From Lachnospiraceae bacterium V9D3004 (lineage in GTDB: Bacteria; Bacillota; Clostridia; Lachnospirales; Lachnospiraceae): DNA of 64,000 nt. This document shows, piece by piece, positions 45,506 through 54,045 of the stretch (positions within the stretch are counted from its first letter, which is position 1; each line of letters starts with the position of its first letter). The notes under the pieces were generated by a model. It did no database searches. It saw nothing but the letters and a program-made list of their open reading frames with translations, and was not told where the DNA came from. The stretch is from NCBI GenBank assembly GCA_000621985.1, contig JHWW01000001.1, positions 124,001 through 188,000 on the forward strand, given 5' to 3'. A program made the position numbers and the translations under genes.

Positions 45506-47577
45506 AATAGGTCACCTTCCTCAATCATTTTATCAAGTACATTTTTTAATTGTTCAACTGCCACTTCCATTGGGCAGTCCAACTGTGTGGCTGCAACGGA
45601 CAGATGACCGCCACCGCCGAGTTTTTCCATTATTATCTGTACATTAACTTCATCAATGGAACGTGCATTAATGTGTATTCGGGATTTGTGCTCCGATAAT
45701 ACAAATGATGCTTTAATATTCTCCATATCAAGAAGTGAATTGGCTACTTTTGCACCGATCACAGATGGATTGCCGGTTGAACCGGTAGGTATGCGGGTTA
45801 TCGCAAATGAATCCCTGTATATCTCGGCATTGCTGACTGCATGTGCTCGCAGCATATATTCGGAAGGCTCGCTTCTGAAAGTTTTGCGGACTCTCGTAAT
45901 ATCTGCACCGTTACGTTTCAGGTATGCAACTGCTTCGAATGAACGAACGTTGGTCTGAACCGAAAAATTATTCGTGTCAACCATAATACCGGCATACAGC
46001 GTATCGGCTTCGAGAGGTCGCGGACGGATTCCGTCACCTATATATTGGAAGAATTCCGTTACCATCTCGCTCGCTGAAGAAGCAAACGGCTCAATGTATG
46101 ACAGTGTCTGATTAAGGATCCTGTCGTCTGTCTGACGGTGATGATCGATCACGACTATATTCTTCGTCTTACCGAATAATGCAGGACACTGTGTGAGTGA
46201 TGCACGGTTAACGTCAACCACTACGAGAAGAGTGTCGGGTGTGATATGTGCCTCTGCTTCATCCGGAGTTATGGAGAAACCGTCATAATATGATGAAGCA
46301 GTGTATTTGCTGTACATTGGTTTGATGGAAGATATGTCTTCCGGATCGATTATTATCCGGGCCTTTCGTTCAATGGAACGTGCTATCCTGTATATTCCCA
46401 CAGATGCTCCGAATGAATCGATATCACAGTTTGAATGTCCCATGATATATACCTGGCCGGCAGTAAGCATGAGCTCGTGAAGAGCATGGGCTTTTACTCT
46501 GGCACGCACGCGGGTATTGTTATCTTTTTGAACACTGTTGCCTCCGTAGTAGAATATATTCTCACCGTCTTTTATAACAGCCTGGTCGCCTCCGCGGCCG
46601 AGGGCAAGATCAATGGCGGTACGGGCATATTCATATCGCTTGATATAAGAATCTGCATGGATACCGAGACCGATACTTATTGTAACGTGGGTATCGTCAT
46701 TTCCTACCGTAACATTTCTTACGGCATCAAGTATGGCGAACTTGTCCTTGTGAGCATTTTCCAGATATTTGTGCTGGAATATTATAAAATATCTGTCCTT
46801 TTCAAGCTTACGGTATATGCCGTCCAGTGCCTGTATGTATTTTGATATCTCTCTTTCGACAAGAGCCATGAGGAGAGAACGCTGCATCTCATCGCAATTG
46901 GCAAGTGAATCTTCATAATTGTCAATATACAGCAGTCCCATTACAATGTCCTGATCATTGAGTCTGGTTATCGCATTGACAAGTTCGGTCTCGTCGTACA
47001 GATATACGGAGAAGAGTACATCACTTCCACGAAACAGCGAGAGATTCTCTTCATCTTCCGCAAAATCCAGTTCATGAAGATCCAGCCTTTTGATTATAAC
47101 TTTAAGAAAATAATCATTAAATACTATGTGTTTTTCGGTAACGGGCAGACCGTCGCTTATGTTGTCGCTGTGTTCGGGAAGGAGATTCGATGTTACATCC
47201 GGGAATATGGCGGTCATATTGGTCAGATTGTACAGTTCGGAGTCGACCAGCGTTTTAAATTTGTCGTTGGACCATATTATATTGCATTCCGAATCAATAT
47301 GGGCATAAGGGATATCCATTGTATAGATCAGGTGTTTCTGGGCGGTATTATACCCCTGGGCATAGTTGATCATGTTCGACATAATGGATGATTTGTTGAA
47401 GTTGTACAATATCAGTGCAATGATAATGTACACACCAAGATATACCGAACCGACAATTCCGGCTGTAACTCCGACATAATATAATTGAAGGGTCATTATT
47501 ACCAGAAACGGAGTAAGTATTAAAGGCCACAGAAGATGAGTCTTAAGGGCTCCGGATACTTTTTTATTATCTTCCAT
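45502..47577 (-). CDS. gdpP: Cyclic-di-AMP phosphodiesterase GdpP
   Basis: Degrades c-di-AMP, the messenger that controls potassium, cell-wall and osmotic balance. The 691-residue protein has two N-terminal membrane helices (about 15-55), a PAS-like region, a degenerate GGDEF domain ([11 protein letters not shown], typical of GdpP and non-cyclase) and a DHH/DHHA1 phosphoesterase. Its motifs are [40 protein letters not shown] and [11 protein letters not shown]. The GGGGGAGG ribosome site lies inside the end of a family-1 palindromic repeat. Confidence 0.94.
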   Translation of the reverse strand: MEDNKKVSGALKTHLLWPLILTPFLVIMTLQLYYVGVTAGIVGSVYLGVYIIIALILYNFNKSSIMSNMINYAQGYNTAQKHLIYTMDIPYAHIDSECNIIWSNDKFKTLVDSELYNLTNMTAIFPDVTSNLLPEHSDNISDGLPVTEKHIVFNDYFLKVIIKRLDLHELDFAEDEENLSLFRGSDVLFSVYLYDETELVNAITRLNDQDIVMGLLYIDNYEDSLANCDEMQRSLLMALVEREISKYIQALDGIYRKLEKDRYFIIFQHKYLENAHKDKFAILDAVRNVTVGNDDTHVTISIGLGIHADSYIKRYEYARTAIDLALGRGGDQAVIKDGENIFYYGGNSVQKDNNTRVRARVKAHALHELMLTAGQVYIMGHSNCDIDSFGASVGIYRIARSIERKARIIIDPEDISSIKPMYSKYTASSYYDGFSITPDEAEAHITPDTLLVVVDVNRASLTQCPALFGKTKNIVVIDHHRQTDDRILNQTLSYIEPFASSASEMVTEFFQYIGDGIRPRPLEADTLYAGIMVDTNNFSVQTNVRSFEAVAYLKRNGADITRVRKTFRSEPSEYMLRAHAVSNAEIYRDSFAITRIPTGSTGNPSVIGAKVANSLLDMENIKASFVLSEHKSRIHINARSIDEVNVQIIMEKLGGGGHLSVAATQLDCPMEVAVEQLKNVLDKMIEEGDLL

Positions 47578-47586
47578 ATGCTAAAA

Positions 47587-47679
47587 CCTCCCCCACGCTC
47601 ATGTCCATGAGCACTATCTGCAACAAAAAGCGAGGCAGATACGCTATGGGTCAAGAGTGTGGATGACTGTGAATAGTAA
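47587..47679. repeat. Palindromic intergenic repeat, family 1, copy D
   Basis: Outer ends CCCACGCTCATGTCCAT and ATGGGTCAAGAGTGTGG are largely complementary. Inner arms ATCTGC (47616) and GCAGAT (47635) form a second stem. The tail ACTGTGAATAGTAA is at 47666-47679. The CCTCCCCC end supplies the gdpP ribosome binding site on the minus strand. Confidence 0.65.
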
Positions 47680-47765
47680 TTGTCTGCAATATTATATGAA
47701 TAACATATAAGCCTGAATTGGATTATAACACTTATCATTAAAGGAGGCAACATTTTATGATATAA

Positions 47766-47795
47766 AAAGGGACCGCATCAATCTGCAGTCCCTTT
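47766..47795 (-). terminator. Intrinsic terminator after rpsR
   Basis: On the minus strand AAAGGGACTGCA pairs with the later GGTCCCTTT, followed by T-rich sequence. It lies 25 bases after rpsR and separates it from gdpP. Confidence 0.75.
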
Positions 47796-47819
47796 AAAAT
47801 CCGATGAATTATTAATTCA

Positions 47820-48095
47820 TTAATCAACTGTATAAGGCAGAAGAGCGATATGACGTGCTCTCTTGATAGCTACAGTCAAAGCTCTCTGATGCTTAGCGCA
47901 GTTTCCTGTGATTCTTCTTGGAAGAATCTTGCCACGCTCAGAGATATATCTTTTTAACTTGTTAACATCCTTATAGTCGATAAACTTGTACTCCTTATCC
48001 TCGCAGAAAGCACATACCTTTCTTCTTCTGCGGTTTGGACGTCTGCGCATAGGAGCATCAGCCTTGTCACCTTTTTCCGGTTTTGTAAAAGCCAT
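47820..48095 (-). CDS. rpsR: 30S ribosomal protein S18
   Basis: The 91-residue S18 pairs with S6 on the small subunit platform. The core [36 protein letters not shown] and [13 protein letters not shown] is complete. The N-terminus has an extra charged segment. CXXC-like CAFCED is kept in the zinc-type position. AGGAGG precedes the ATG. It is the last gene of rpsF-ssb-rpsR. Confidence 0.97.
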   Translation of the reverse strand: MAFTKPEKGDKADAPMRRRPNRRRRKVCAFCEDKEYKFIDYKDVNKLKRYISERGKILPRRITGNCAKHQRALTVAIKRARHIALLPYTVD

Positions 48096-48124
48096 GAAAC
48101 AAACCTCCTGTTCTACATAACATA

Positions 48125-48574
48125 TTAATCAGCATTCATAAATGGTAAATCTTCCTGTATTCCATCCGGTATATTGAGGAATCCTGCATCTGCCGCCTGC
48201 GGATCCGGCTTTGGCTGCTGATAACCTGCACCGCTGTTTCCGCCGCCCTGAGCGTTCTTACTCTCGGCAAATTCAATCTCCTCGGTAATAACTCTGACAC
48301 TGTATACTTTTTCACCGTTTTTATTGGTGTAGTTGTCGTTCTGAATTCTTCCCGTGAGAACGATCTTAGTTCCCTGCTTAAGATATTTCTCAACAAATTC
48401 AGCCTGCTTTCCAAATGCTGTACAGTTGAAGAAATCAGCTTCAGGTTCGCCCTGTCTCTTGAATCTTCTGTCAACGGCAATAGAAAATCTTGAAAATGCT
48501 GTCTGGCTGTCGCCCTGTGAATATCTTGTCTCGGGATCACGGGTTAAACGACCCATAAGTATCAATTTGTTCAT
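48125..48574 (-). CDS. ssb: Single-stranded DNA-binding protein
   Basis: The 149-residue SSB protects single-stranded DNA during replication. The OB fold spans about 1-105 ([54 protein letters not shown]). A Gly/Gln/Pro linker follows. The acidic protein-binding tip is EDLPF, but four residues (MNAD) follow it, where the tip is usually the very end. Its place between rpsF and rpsR is the normal one. GGAGGT precedes the ATG. Confidence 0.95.
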   Translation of the reverse strand: MNKLILMGRLTRDPETRYSQGDSQTAFSRFSIAVDRRFKRQGEPEADFFNCTAFGKQAEFVEKYLKQGTKIVLTGRIQNDNYTNKNGEKVYSVRVITEEIEFAESKNAQGGGNSGAGYQQPKPDPQAADAGFLNIPDGIQEDLPFMNAD

Positions 48575-48592
48575 ATTGGAAACCTCCGTTTC

Positions 48593-48892
48593 TTATGCTT
48601 CCTGTTTAACGCATAAGTATCTGAGGACATTATCCATAATACGAAGTCTCTGCTCAAGTTCTGCGGGAGCATCTGACTCAGCATCGAACTGAATGAAATA
48701 ATAGAAACCTTCGTGCATCTTCTGAATCTCATATGCAAGACGTTTCTTGCCGGCTTTTGGAGCCGCATCGTCGATGTTGGTAATGGTGCCACCGAATCTT
48801 TCGATATACTTCTTAGCTTTCTCTACGGTAGCATTTCTGACTTCGTCCTCGATCTTTGCATTAACAACTAAGGCTAATTCATATTTGTTCAT
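48593..48892 (-). CDS. rpsF: 30S ribosomal protein S6
   Basis: The 99-residue S6 forms a pair with S18 and often controls its own operon. Core sequence MNKYELALVVNAKIEDEVRN, then RLAYEIQKMHEGFYYFIQFD and IMDNVLRYLCVK. ATG 48892 is chosen because AGGAGGT is ten bases upstream; an ATG at 48904 lies only two bases from that site. Confidence 0.95.
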   Translation of the reverse strand: MNKYELALVVNAKIEDEVRNATVEKAKKYIERFGGTITNIDDAAPKAGKKRLAYEIQKMHEGFYYFIQFDAESDAPAELEQRLRIMDNVLRYLCVKQEA

Positions 48893-48998
48893 AGTTGCAT
48901 GCACCTCCTTTTGGTCTTTGGCTCTTTCACATCTTTTGGAAAGAACAAGGAAAATTATACACCACAGAAATAGATGATATCATATAGTGTTGTATAAA

Positions 48999-49172
48999 TC
49001 AAGTTATTTTTTTAATACTTTTTTCGACCCTGGATCTGGGTAGCATAATCTGTCTGTCACAGTTCAGACATCTGATCCGGATATCCGCGCCGGTTCTCAG
49101 AATCTCCCAACTGTCACCACCGCAGGGATGCTTCTTTTTAGTTATGATAATGTCTCCGACGTTAAGGTTCAT
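48999..49172 (-). CDS. DUF951 family small protein
   Basis: A 57-residue protein that I found by direct translation; it is too short for a usual length cut-off. It begins MNLNVGDIIITKKKHPCGGD and continues with WEILRTGADIRIRCLNCDRQ and LPRSRVEKSIKK. Three cysteines (CGG, then CLNC) form a zinc-ribbon-like arrangement, as in the DUF951 family, which is widespread in Firmicutes beside rpsF-ssb-rpsR and gene pairs of translation. AGGAGGA lies upstream of the ATG. The function of the family is not known. Confidence 0.88.
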   Translation of the reverse strand: MNLNVGDIIITKKKHPCGGDSWEILRTGADIRIRCLNCDRQIMLPRSRVEKSIKKIT

Positions 49173-49222
49173 ATGGATATCGTTCCTCCTATTACCGGCA
49201 GGTCAATATGACATGACCGGTC

Positions 49223-49402
49223 TCATGTCAGCGCAACTATCAACCAGAATATCCAGAAGCCCCAGAAAGCGGTTGATAACGCGATCTTTGTCAGGTTATC
49301 ACCAAAACGGATCTTATCCGAGATCTCGGCTTTACGGTCAACGTCGTTTTCGTTGATTATTTTCTGCATGCGTTCATGTATGGAATCGGATTCATTGTTC
49401 AT
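49223..49402 (-). CDS. Small single-TM protein
   Basis: A 59-residue protein, family unknown to me. It has a charged helical N-terminal half (NNESDSIHERMQKIINENDV) and one C-terminal membrane helix rich in Trp and Phe (LSTAFWGFWIFWLIVALT), a tail-anchored layout. ATG 49402 is preferred because GGGAGG lies eight bases upstream; another ATG is six bases earlier. It lies 50 bases upstream of the DUF951 gene on the same strand. Confidence 0.65.
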   Translation of the reverse strand: MNNESDSIHERMQKIINENDVDRKAEISDKIRFGDNLTKIALSTAFWGFWIFWLIVALT

Positions 49403-49425
49403 AGTCATGGCCTCCCTTAACTATG

Positions 49426-50949
49426 TTAAAGCTTTGCAAGTGCCTTGTACTGATCTTTAAGGCTGTCATAGAGTGCCTTGTATATCTTGTGATATTCGTT
49501 ATATTTTTTGGTGTTTTCAGCTATCGGAGCACATTCTTTGTCGGTATGGATCATCTTGTCACAGGCATCCTCAACGCTGTCATATAATCCTGCGCCTACT
49601 CCTGCAAGTATTGCAACACCGAGGGCAGGACCTTCTGTAGCTGTTACGGTCATAACGTTGCAGTCATACATATCTGCGAGCATCTGTCTCCATATCGGAC
49701 TCTTGCCGCCGCCTCCGCATGCCATCATGGCATCTACTTTGGTTCCCATTTCAACAAGAATGTCGTTACAGTCTTTCAATGAGTAGGATACACCTTCCAT
49801 TACCGCGCGAAGAGTGTCGGCCTTTGTGTGCATACTTGACAGTCCGAAGAATACTCCGCGGCAGTCCGGATCGAGATGAGGTGTTCTCTCACCGTTAAGA
49901 TAAGGAAGATATAATATCTTATTGCTTCCGACTGGAACTTTGTTGATGTCATCATTTATAAGGTCATAAGGATCGCAACCCTTCTTCTCTGCTTCAGCTA
50001 TATAGTCCTGACAGAAGTTGTCTCTGAACCACTTGAGTGAATGACCTGCGGCCTGTGTAACACCCATGATATGCCATGCACCCGGAACAGCGCAACAGAA
50101 TGTATGAACACGTCCCTTTGGATCGATCGATATCTTGCTTGTGTGAGCGAATACAACGCCGCTTGTACCTATCGTTGTAAATGCTTTGCCATCCTTTACA
50201 ACACCGGTTCCGACAGCAGCTGCAGCATTGTCGCCTGCGCCTCCGACAACGCATGTTGAAGTCGAAAGACCGGTCTTTGCAGCCATTTCTTCGGTAATAT
50301 AACCTGTGATCTCAGGAGATTCATATACTTTCGCAAGCATCGATTTGTCGATGTCGAGCTTTTCAAGAACTTCGTCGGACCAGCAGCGGTTTGGAACGTC
50401 AAGAAGCTGCATTCCGGAAGCATCCGATACTTCGGTTGCGAATTCGCCTGTAAGTATATAACGTACATAATCTTTCGGAAGTAATATATGTTTACATTTT
50501 GCGTAATTCTCAGGCTCGTTGTTTCGAACCCAGAGGATCTTTGATGCTGTGAATCCTGTGAGTGTAGGATTGGCAGTGATCTCAATAAGTCTCTTTGCTC
50601 CGACTTTTTCGGTGATCTCGTCACATTCTTTTGCTGTACGCTGGTCACACCATATGATGGAAGGACGGATAACCTCGCCTGCTTCGTCAAGCATTACGAG
50701 ACCGTGCATCTGTCCGGATATACCAAGACCTTTGATGTCAGCGTTGTTTACACCGGATTCCTTAACAACTTTTGAGATTGTCTCGATCGCAGCGTCACGC
50801 CAGTCTTCGGGCTTTTGCTCAGCCCAGCCGTTCTGCGGTGTATACAAAGGATATTCTTTTGAAGCGGAAGCGATGATCTCGCCGTTTTCATCAAAAAGAA
50901 CTGTCTTTGTTGCAGAAGTTCCAAGATCTATACCAATTAAATAATTCAT
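49426..50949 (-). CDS. xylB: Xylulokinase (FGGY family)
   Basis: Phosphorylates D-xylulose to xylulose-5-phosphate for the pentose phosphate pathway. The 507-residue protein has LIGIDLGTSATKTVLFDENG, EQKPEDWRDAAIETI, GISGQMHGLVMLD with xylulokinase-type MHG, IIWCDQRT, SDASGMQLLDV, VGGAGDNAAAAVGTGVV and ACGGGGKSPIWRQMLADMY. Together these match XylB better than other FGGY kinases. It follows the isomerase gene by 177 bases and is probably the second gene of a pentose operon. Confidence 0.92.
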   Translation of the reverse strand: MNYLIGIDLGTSATKTVLFDENGEIIASASKEYPLYTPQNGWAEQKPEDWRDAAIETISKVVKESGVNNADIKGLGISGQMHGLVMLDEAGEVIRPSIIWCDQRTAKECDEITEKVGAKRLIEITANPTLTGFTASKILWVRNNEPENYAKCKHILLPKDYVRYILTGEFATEVSDASGMQLLDVPNRCWSDEVLEKLDIDKSMLAKVYESPEITGYITEEMAAKTGLSTSTCVVGGAGDNAAAAVGTGVVKDGKAFTTIGTSGVVFAHTSKISIDPKGRVHTFCCAVPGAWHIMGVTQAAGHSLKWFRDNFCQDYIAEAEKKGCDPYDLINDDINKVPVGSNKILYLPYLNGERTPHLDPDCRGVFFGLSSMHTKADTLRAVMEGVSYSLKDCNDILVEMGTKVDAMMACGGGGKSPIWRQMLADMYDCNVMTVTATEGPALGVAILAGVGAGLYDSVEDACDKMIHTDKECAPIAENTKKYNEYHKIYKALYDSLKDQYKALAKL

Positions 50950-51002
50950 ATTCTATCATTTCCTTTCATATTATATAGATACTCCAAATATTCAAGTACT
51001 CC

Positions 51003-51041
51003 CAGAAGGATGATATACAAACTCCTGAGAGTACATTTTGA
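51003..51041 (-). repeat. Inverted repeat between the isomerase and xylB
   Basis: On the minus strand GTACTCTCAGGAG pairs with CTTCTGGGAGTAC over 13 positions with two G-U pairs. No clear T run follows, so it may stabilise the transcript end or attenuate, not fully terminate. Confidence 0.5.
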
Positions 51042-51063
51042 ATTCTGTAATATTGTGTGACAC

Positions 51064-51117
51064 TTCAGCACCACAGTTCATTGCCACTTCGCGCCAATGA
51101 ACATTGGGGTGCTGAAC
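51064..51117. repeat. Palindromic repeat, family 2, copy 1
   Basis: Nested arms: TTCAGCACC (51064-51072) with GGTGCTGAA (51109-51117), and GTTCATTG (51076-51083) with CAATGAAC (51095-51102). It lies between the isomerase and xylB. A shorter relative is at 57510-57548. Confidence 0.65.
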
Positions 51118-51126
51118 TGATAATCA

Positions 51127-52617
51127 TTATGCGAACGGATTCTCGCCTTTGTAAAGCATTCCCTTAGGCTGATTGAAGCCGATCTCCTCAACATCAACGC
51201 CGATATACTTGAATACTTCATAAAGAGCTTTTCCGAAGTGTCCGAATGCAACAGCACCGTGATGCGGGAAGTTCTTCTCAATAAGTACATGACGATAGAA
51301 ACGATCCATCTCAGGAATAGCGAATATACCGATTCCACCGAATGAACGTGTCTTAACAGGAAGAACCTCACCCTGTGCGATATAAGCACGAAGCTTGGTG
51401 TCTGCTGTACTCTGGAGACGGAAGAATGTGATGTCGCCCGGAACGATGTCGCCTTCGAGTGTTCCGTTTGTAACTTCCTGCGGAAGAGCTCTTGCCATGA
51501 TCATCTGGTACTTCATCTCGCAGAATGAAAGCTTGCCTGAAGCTGTATTTCCGCAATGGAATCCCATGAATGTCTCATTAAGAGTATAATCATGTTTGTT
51601 ATTAATATCTTCATCATAGATATCCTGTGGAACTGTATTGTTGATATCAAGAAGAGTAACAGCATCTTCACTTACAACGGTTCCGATGAACTCGCTCAAG
51701 CAGCCGTAGATATCAACTTCGCATGATACAGGAATGCCTTTGCCTGTAAGACGGCTGTTAACATAGCATGGAACGAATCCGAACTGTGTCTGGAATGCCG
51801 GCCAGCATTTTCCTGCGATAGCAACATATTTTCTGTAACCCTTATGCTCCTCGATCCAGTCAAGAAGTGTAAGTTCATACTGAGCGAGCTTCTCAAGTAT
51901 CTCAGGCTTCTTGTTGCCTGCGCCAAGCTCTTTCTCCATATCTGCAACAACTTCAGGGATTCTCTTATCGCCTGCATGCTTGTTGAATGCTTCGAAAAGG
52001 TCAAGCTCTGAGTTCTCTTCGATCTCAACGCCGAGATCATAGAGCGGCTTGATCGGTGCATTACATGCAAGGAAGTTGAGAGGACGTGGTCCGAAGCTTA
52101 TTATCTTAAGATCCTTAAGTGCAACAACCGCACGTGCGATCGGAACGAATTCCTTGATCATGTCAGCGCATCCTTCAGCTGTGCCTACAGGATACTCAGG
52201 GATATATGCCTTAACGTTACGAAGCTTCAGGTTGTAGCTTGCATTAAGCATTCCGCAGTAAGCGTCGCCACGACCCTGGATAAGTCCGCCGTCTTTTGAT
52301 GTCTCTTCTGCTGCTGCACAGAACATAACCGGTCCGTCAAAATGCTTTGCAAGAAGTGTCTCTGATATCTCAGGTCCGAAGTTTCCAAGATATACGCAAA
52401 GTGCGTTACATCCTGCCTTCTTAATGTCTTCAAGAGCCTGAACCATATGTATCTCGCTTTCAACGATACATATAGGACATTCATAAATATCATCTGCTCC
52501 GTACTTTTTTGTGTACGCCTCTATAAGCGCCTTTCTTCTGTTAACGGAAAGTGACTCCGGGAAGCAGTCACGACTTACCGCTACGATACCAATCTTTGCT
52601 ACTGGTGCATTACTCAT
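51127..52617 (-). CDS. L-fucose/L-arabinose isomerase family protein
   Basis: A 496-residue aldose-ketose isomerase of the FucI/AraA superfamily. The likely metal ligands are in CEVDIYG (Glu), LLDINN (Asp) and GFHCGN (His), as in L-fucose isomerase. Further family-like segments are GGLIQGRGDAYCGMLN, AGKCWPAFQTQFGFVPCYVN and PHHGAVAFGHFG. The true substrate is unclear. It lies directly upstream of xylulokinase, so D-xylose to D-xylulose or a related pentose conversion is plausible, yet the sequence is not of the classical XylA type. A TTGCAT-17-TAAAAT promoter lies upstream. Assignment to a single sugar would be a guess. Confidence 0.85.
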   Translation of the reverse strand: MSNAPVAKIGIVAVSRDCFPESLSVNRRKALIEAYTKKYGADDIYECPICIVESEIHMVQALEDIKKAGCNALCVYLGNFGPEISETLLAKHFDGPVMFCAAAEETSKDGGLIQGRGDAYCGMLNASYNLKLRNVKAYIPEYPVGTAEGCADMIKEFVPIARAVVALKDLKIISFGPRPLNFLACNAPIKPLYDLGVEIEENSELDLFEAFNKHAGDKRIPEVVADMEKELGAGNKKPEILEKLAQYELTLLDWIEEHKGYRKYVAIAGKCWPAFQTQFGFVPCYVNSRLTGKGIPVSCEVDIYGCLSEFIGTVVSEDAVTLLDINNTVPQDIYDEDINNKHDYTLNETFMGFHCGNTASGKLSFCEMKYQMIMARALPQEVTNGTLEGDIVPGDITFFRLQSTADTKLRAYIAQGEVLPVKTRSFGGIGIFAIPEMDRFYRHVLIEKNFPHHGAVAFGHFGKALYEVFKYIGVDVEEIGFNQPKGMLYKGENPFA

Positions 52618-52959
52618 TGATCAATACCTTCCTTTCTTGTTGTATAACATATAATATTCGTATTGTTGCACGCTTTACATGCATGTTTCCATTTTAATTC
52701 ATATATAGTAAAAATGCAAGAAGTTTTAACGGTTGTTTGGGTCTGTTTGACACAGCCTTTCTTTTGACATACAACCTTCTGTATGATAAACTGAAAATGT
52801 CTTTATCCGGTTGTACGGAACATGCATAAATGTATGTGCGGATATGATTCCGGAAGGGACTTACAAGAGTATAATTAAGGGTAACCGATCGGCGCCCGGG
52901 TCATTGCCGGTTTGCGCCTGTGAAAAGTTACGATTACGGAGCGGAAAGGAGTGTCGTTT
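52618..52959. other. Divergent regulatory region between isomerase and phosphofructokinase
   Basis: No gene seen. It holds a minus-strand promoter (TTGCAT 52719-52714, TAAAAT 52696-52691) and a plus-strand promoter (TTGACA near 52765, TAAACT after 17 bases). A possible second -10 TATAAT lies near 52871. GGAAAGGAG precedes the phosphofructokinase start. I saw no clear cre site. Confidence 0.5.
52691..52719 (-). promoter_or_regulatory. Predicted promoter of the isomerase-xylB operon
   Basis: Minus-strand TTGCAT and TAAAAT hexamers with a 17-base spacer, about 70 bases before the isomerase start. Confidence 0.6.
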
Positions 52960-54033
52960 ATGATGAGAGTAGGTTTTCTGACAAGCGGAGGCGACTGTCA
53001 GAGTCTTAATGCAACCATGAGAGGCGTAGCCAAGGCGTTGTATGAGAAGGTTGAGGATATTGAGATCGTCGGTATTCTTGATGGGTATAAGGGATTGATG
53101 TACGGTAACTACAGAATGATGAAGCCCATTGATTTCTCGGGAATACTCACGGAGGGCGGTACCATAATAGGAACTTCAAGACAGCCGTTCAAGCTTATGC
53201 GCGAGCCTGACGAGAACGGAATGGATAAGGTTCTTGCGATGAAGAACAATTATGCAAAATGGAAGCTTGACTGCCTTGTAATACTTGGCGGAAACGGAAC
53301 GCATAAGACGGCTAATCTGCTTCGTGAAGAAGGACTTAACGTAATTACGCTTCCGAAGACAATAGACAACGATCTCTACGGAACGGATATGACATTCGGT
53401 TTCCAGAGTGCGGTTAATATTGCGACCGCTGCGATTGATAATATTCATACGACCGCGGCATCGCACGGAAGAGTGTTTATAGTCGAGGTAATGGGACATG
53501 ATGTCGGATGGCTTACGCTTCATGCGGGAATCGCAGGCGGAGCTGATATCGTACTCATTCCGGAGATACCTTATGATATAGATAAGGTAGTCGGAGCGAT
53601 CGACAAGAGAACTCAGGTCGGCAAGAAGTTCACGATCTTAGCTGTTGCGGAAGGCGCTATATCAAAAGAAGACGCTGAATTATCCAAGAAGGATTATAAG
53701 AAGAAGATCAAGAACAACAAGTATCCTTCGATATCATATCAAATCGGAGCCGAGATCGGTGAACGTACCGGACAGGAGATAAGAGTTACCGTACCGGGTC
53801 ATACGCAGCGTGGAGGAATTCCATGTCCTTATGACCGTGTGATCTCGAGCAGACTCGGAGCTGCTGCCGGAGAATTCATAATTAAGGAAAAATACGGCGT
53901 TATGGTGGGAATCAGGAATAATGAGATAGTTCCCGTTCCTCTTGAAGAGGTTGCCGGAAAGCTCAAGATGGTTGATCCCAAGTCATCGATCATTAAAGAA
54001 GCAAAGAGTCTCGGAATATGTTTCGGAGACTGA
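52960..54033 (+). CDS. Second 6-phosphofructokinase, divergent type
   Basis: A 357-residue phosphofructokinase distinct from the one at 21417. It has VGFLTSGGDCQSLNATMRG, where PG of the usual GGDAPGMN is replaced by QS, then IGTSRQPF, VILGGNGTHKTA and LPKTIDNDLYGTDMTFGF. At the two positions that separate donors it has Gly (104 in E. coli numbering) and Lys (124, PKTIDND). The ATP type has Gly/Gly and the pyrophosphate type has Asp/Lys, so this is the mixed Gly/Lys form. Both catalytic aspartates of TIDND are kept. ATG 52960 is chosen because AAAGGAG lies eight bases upstream. dnaX follows 12 bases after the stop, an unusual pair. Confidence 0.9.
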   Translation: MMRVGFLTSGGDCQSLNATMRGVAKALYEKVEDIEIVGILDGYKGLMYGNYRMMKPIDFSGILTEGGTIIGTSRQPFKLMREPDENGMDKVLAMKNNYAKWKLDCLVILGGNGTHKTANLLREEGLNVITLPKTIDNDLYGTDMTFGFQSAVNIATAAIDNIHTTAASHGRVFIVEVMGHDVGWLTLHAGIAGGADIVLIPEIPYDIDKVVGAIDKRTQVGKKFTILAVAEGAISKEDAELSKKDYKKKIKNNKYPSISYQIGAEIGERTGQEIRVTVPGHTQRGGIPCPYDRVISSRLGAAAGEFIIKEKYGVMVGIRNNEIVPVPLEEVAGKLKMVDPKSSIIKEAKSLGICFGD

Positions 54034-54045
54034 TGGGGGTAATAT

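Noticed and set aside
45104-45607. 167-codon plus-strand open frame over rplI and gdpP
   Set aside because: Overlaps two certain genes and has no ribosome binding site or known family.
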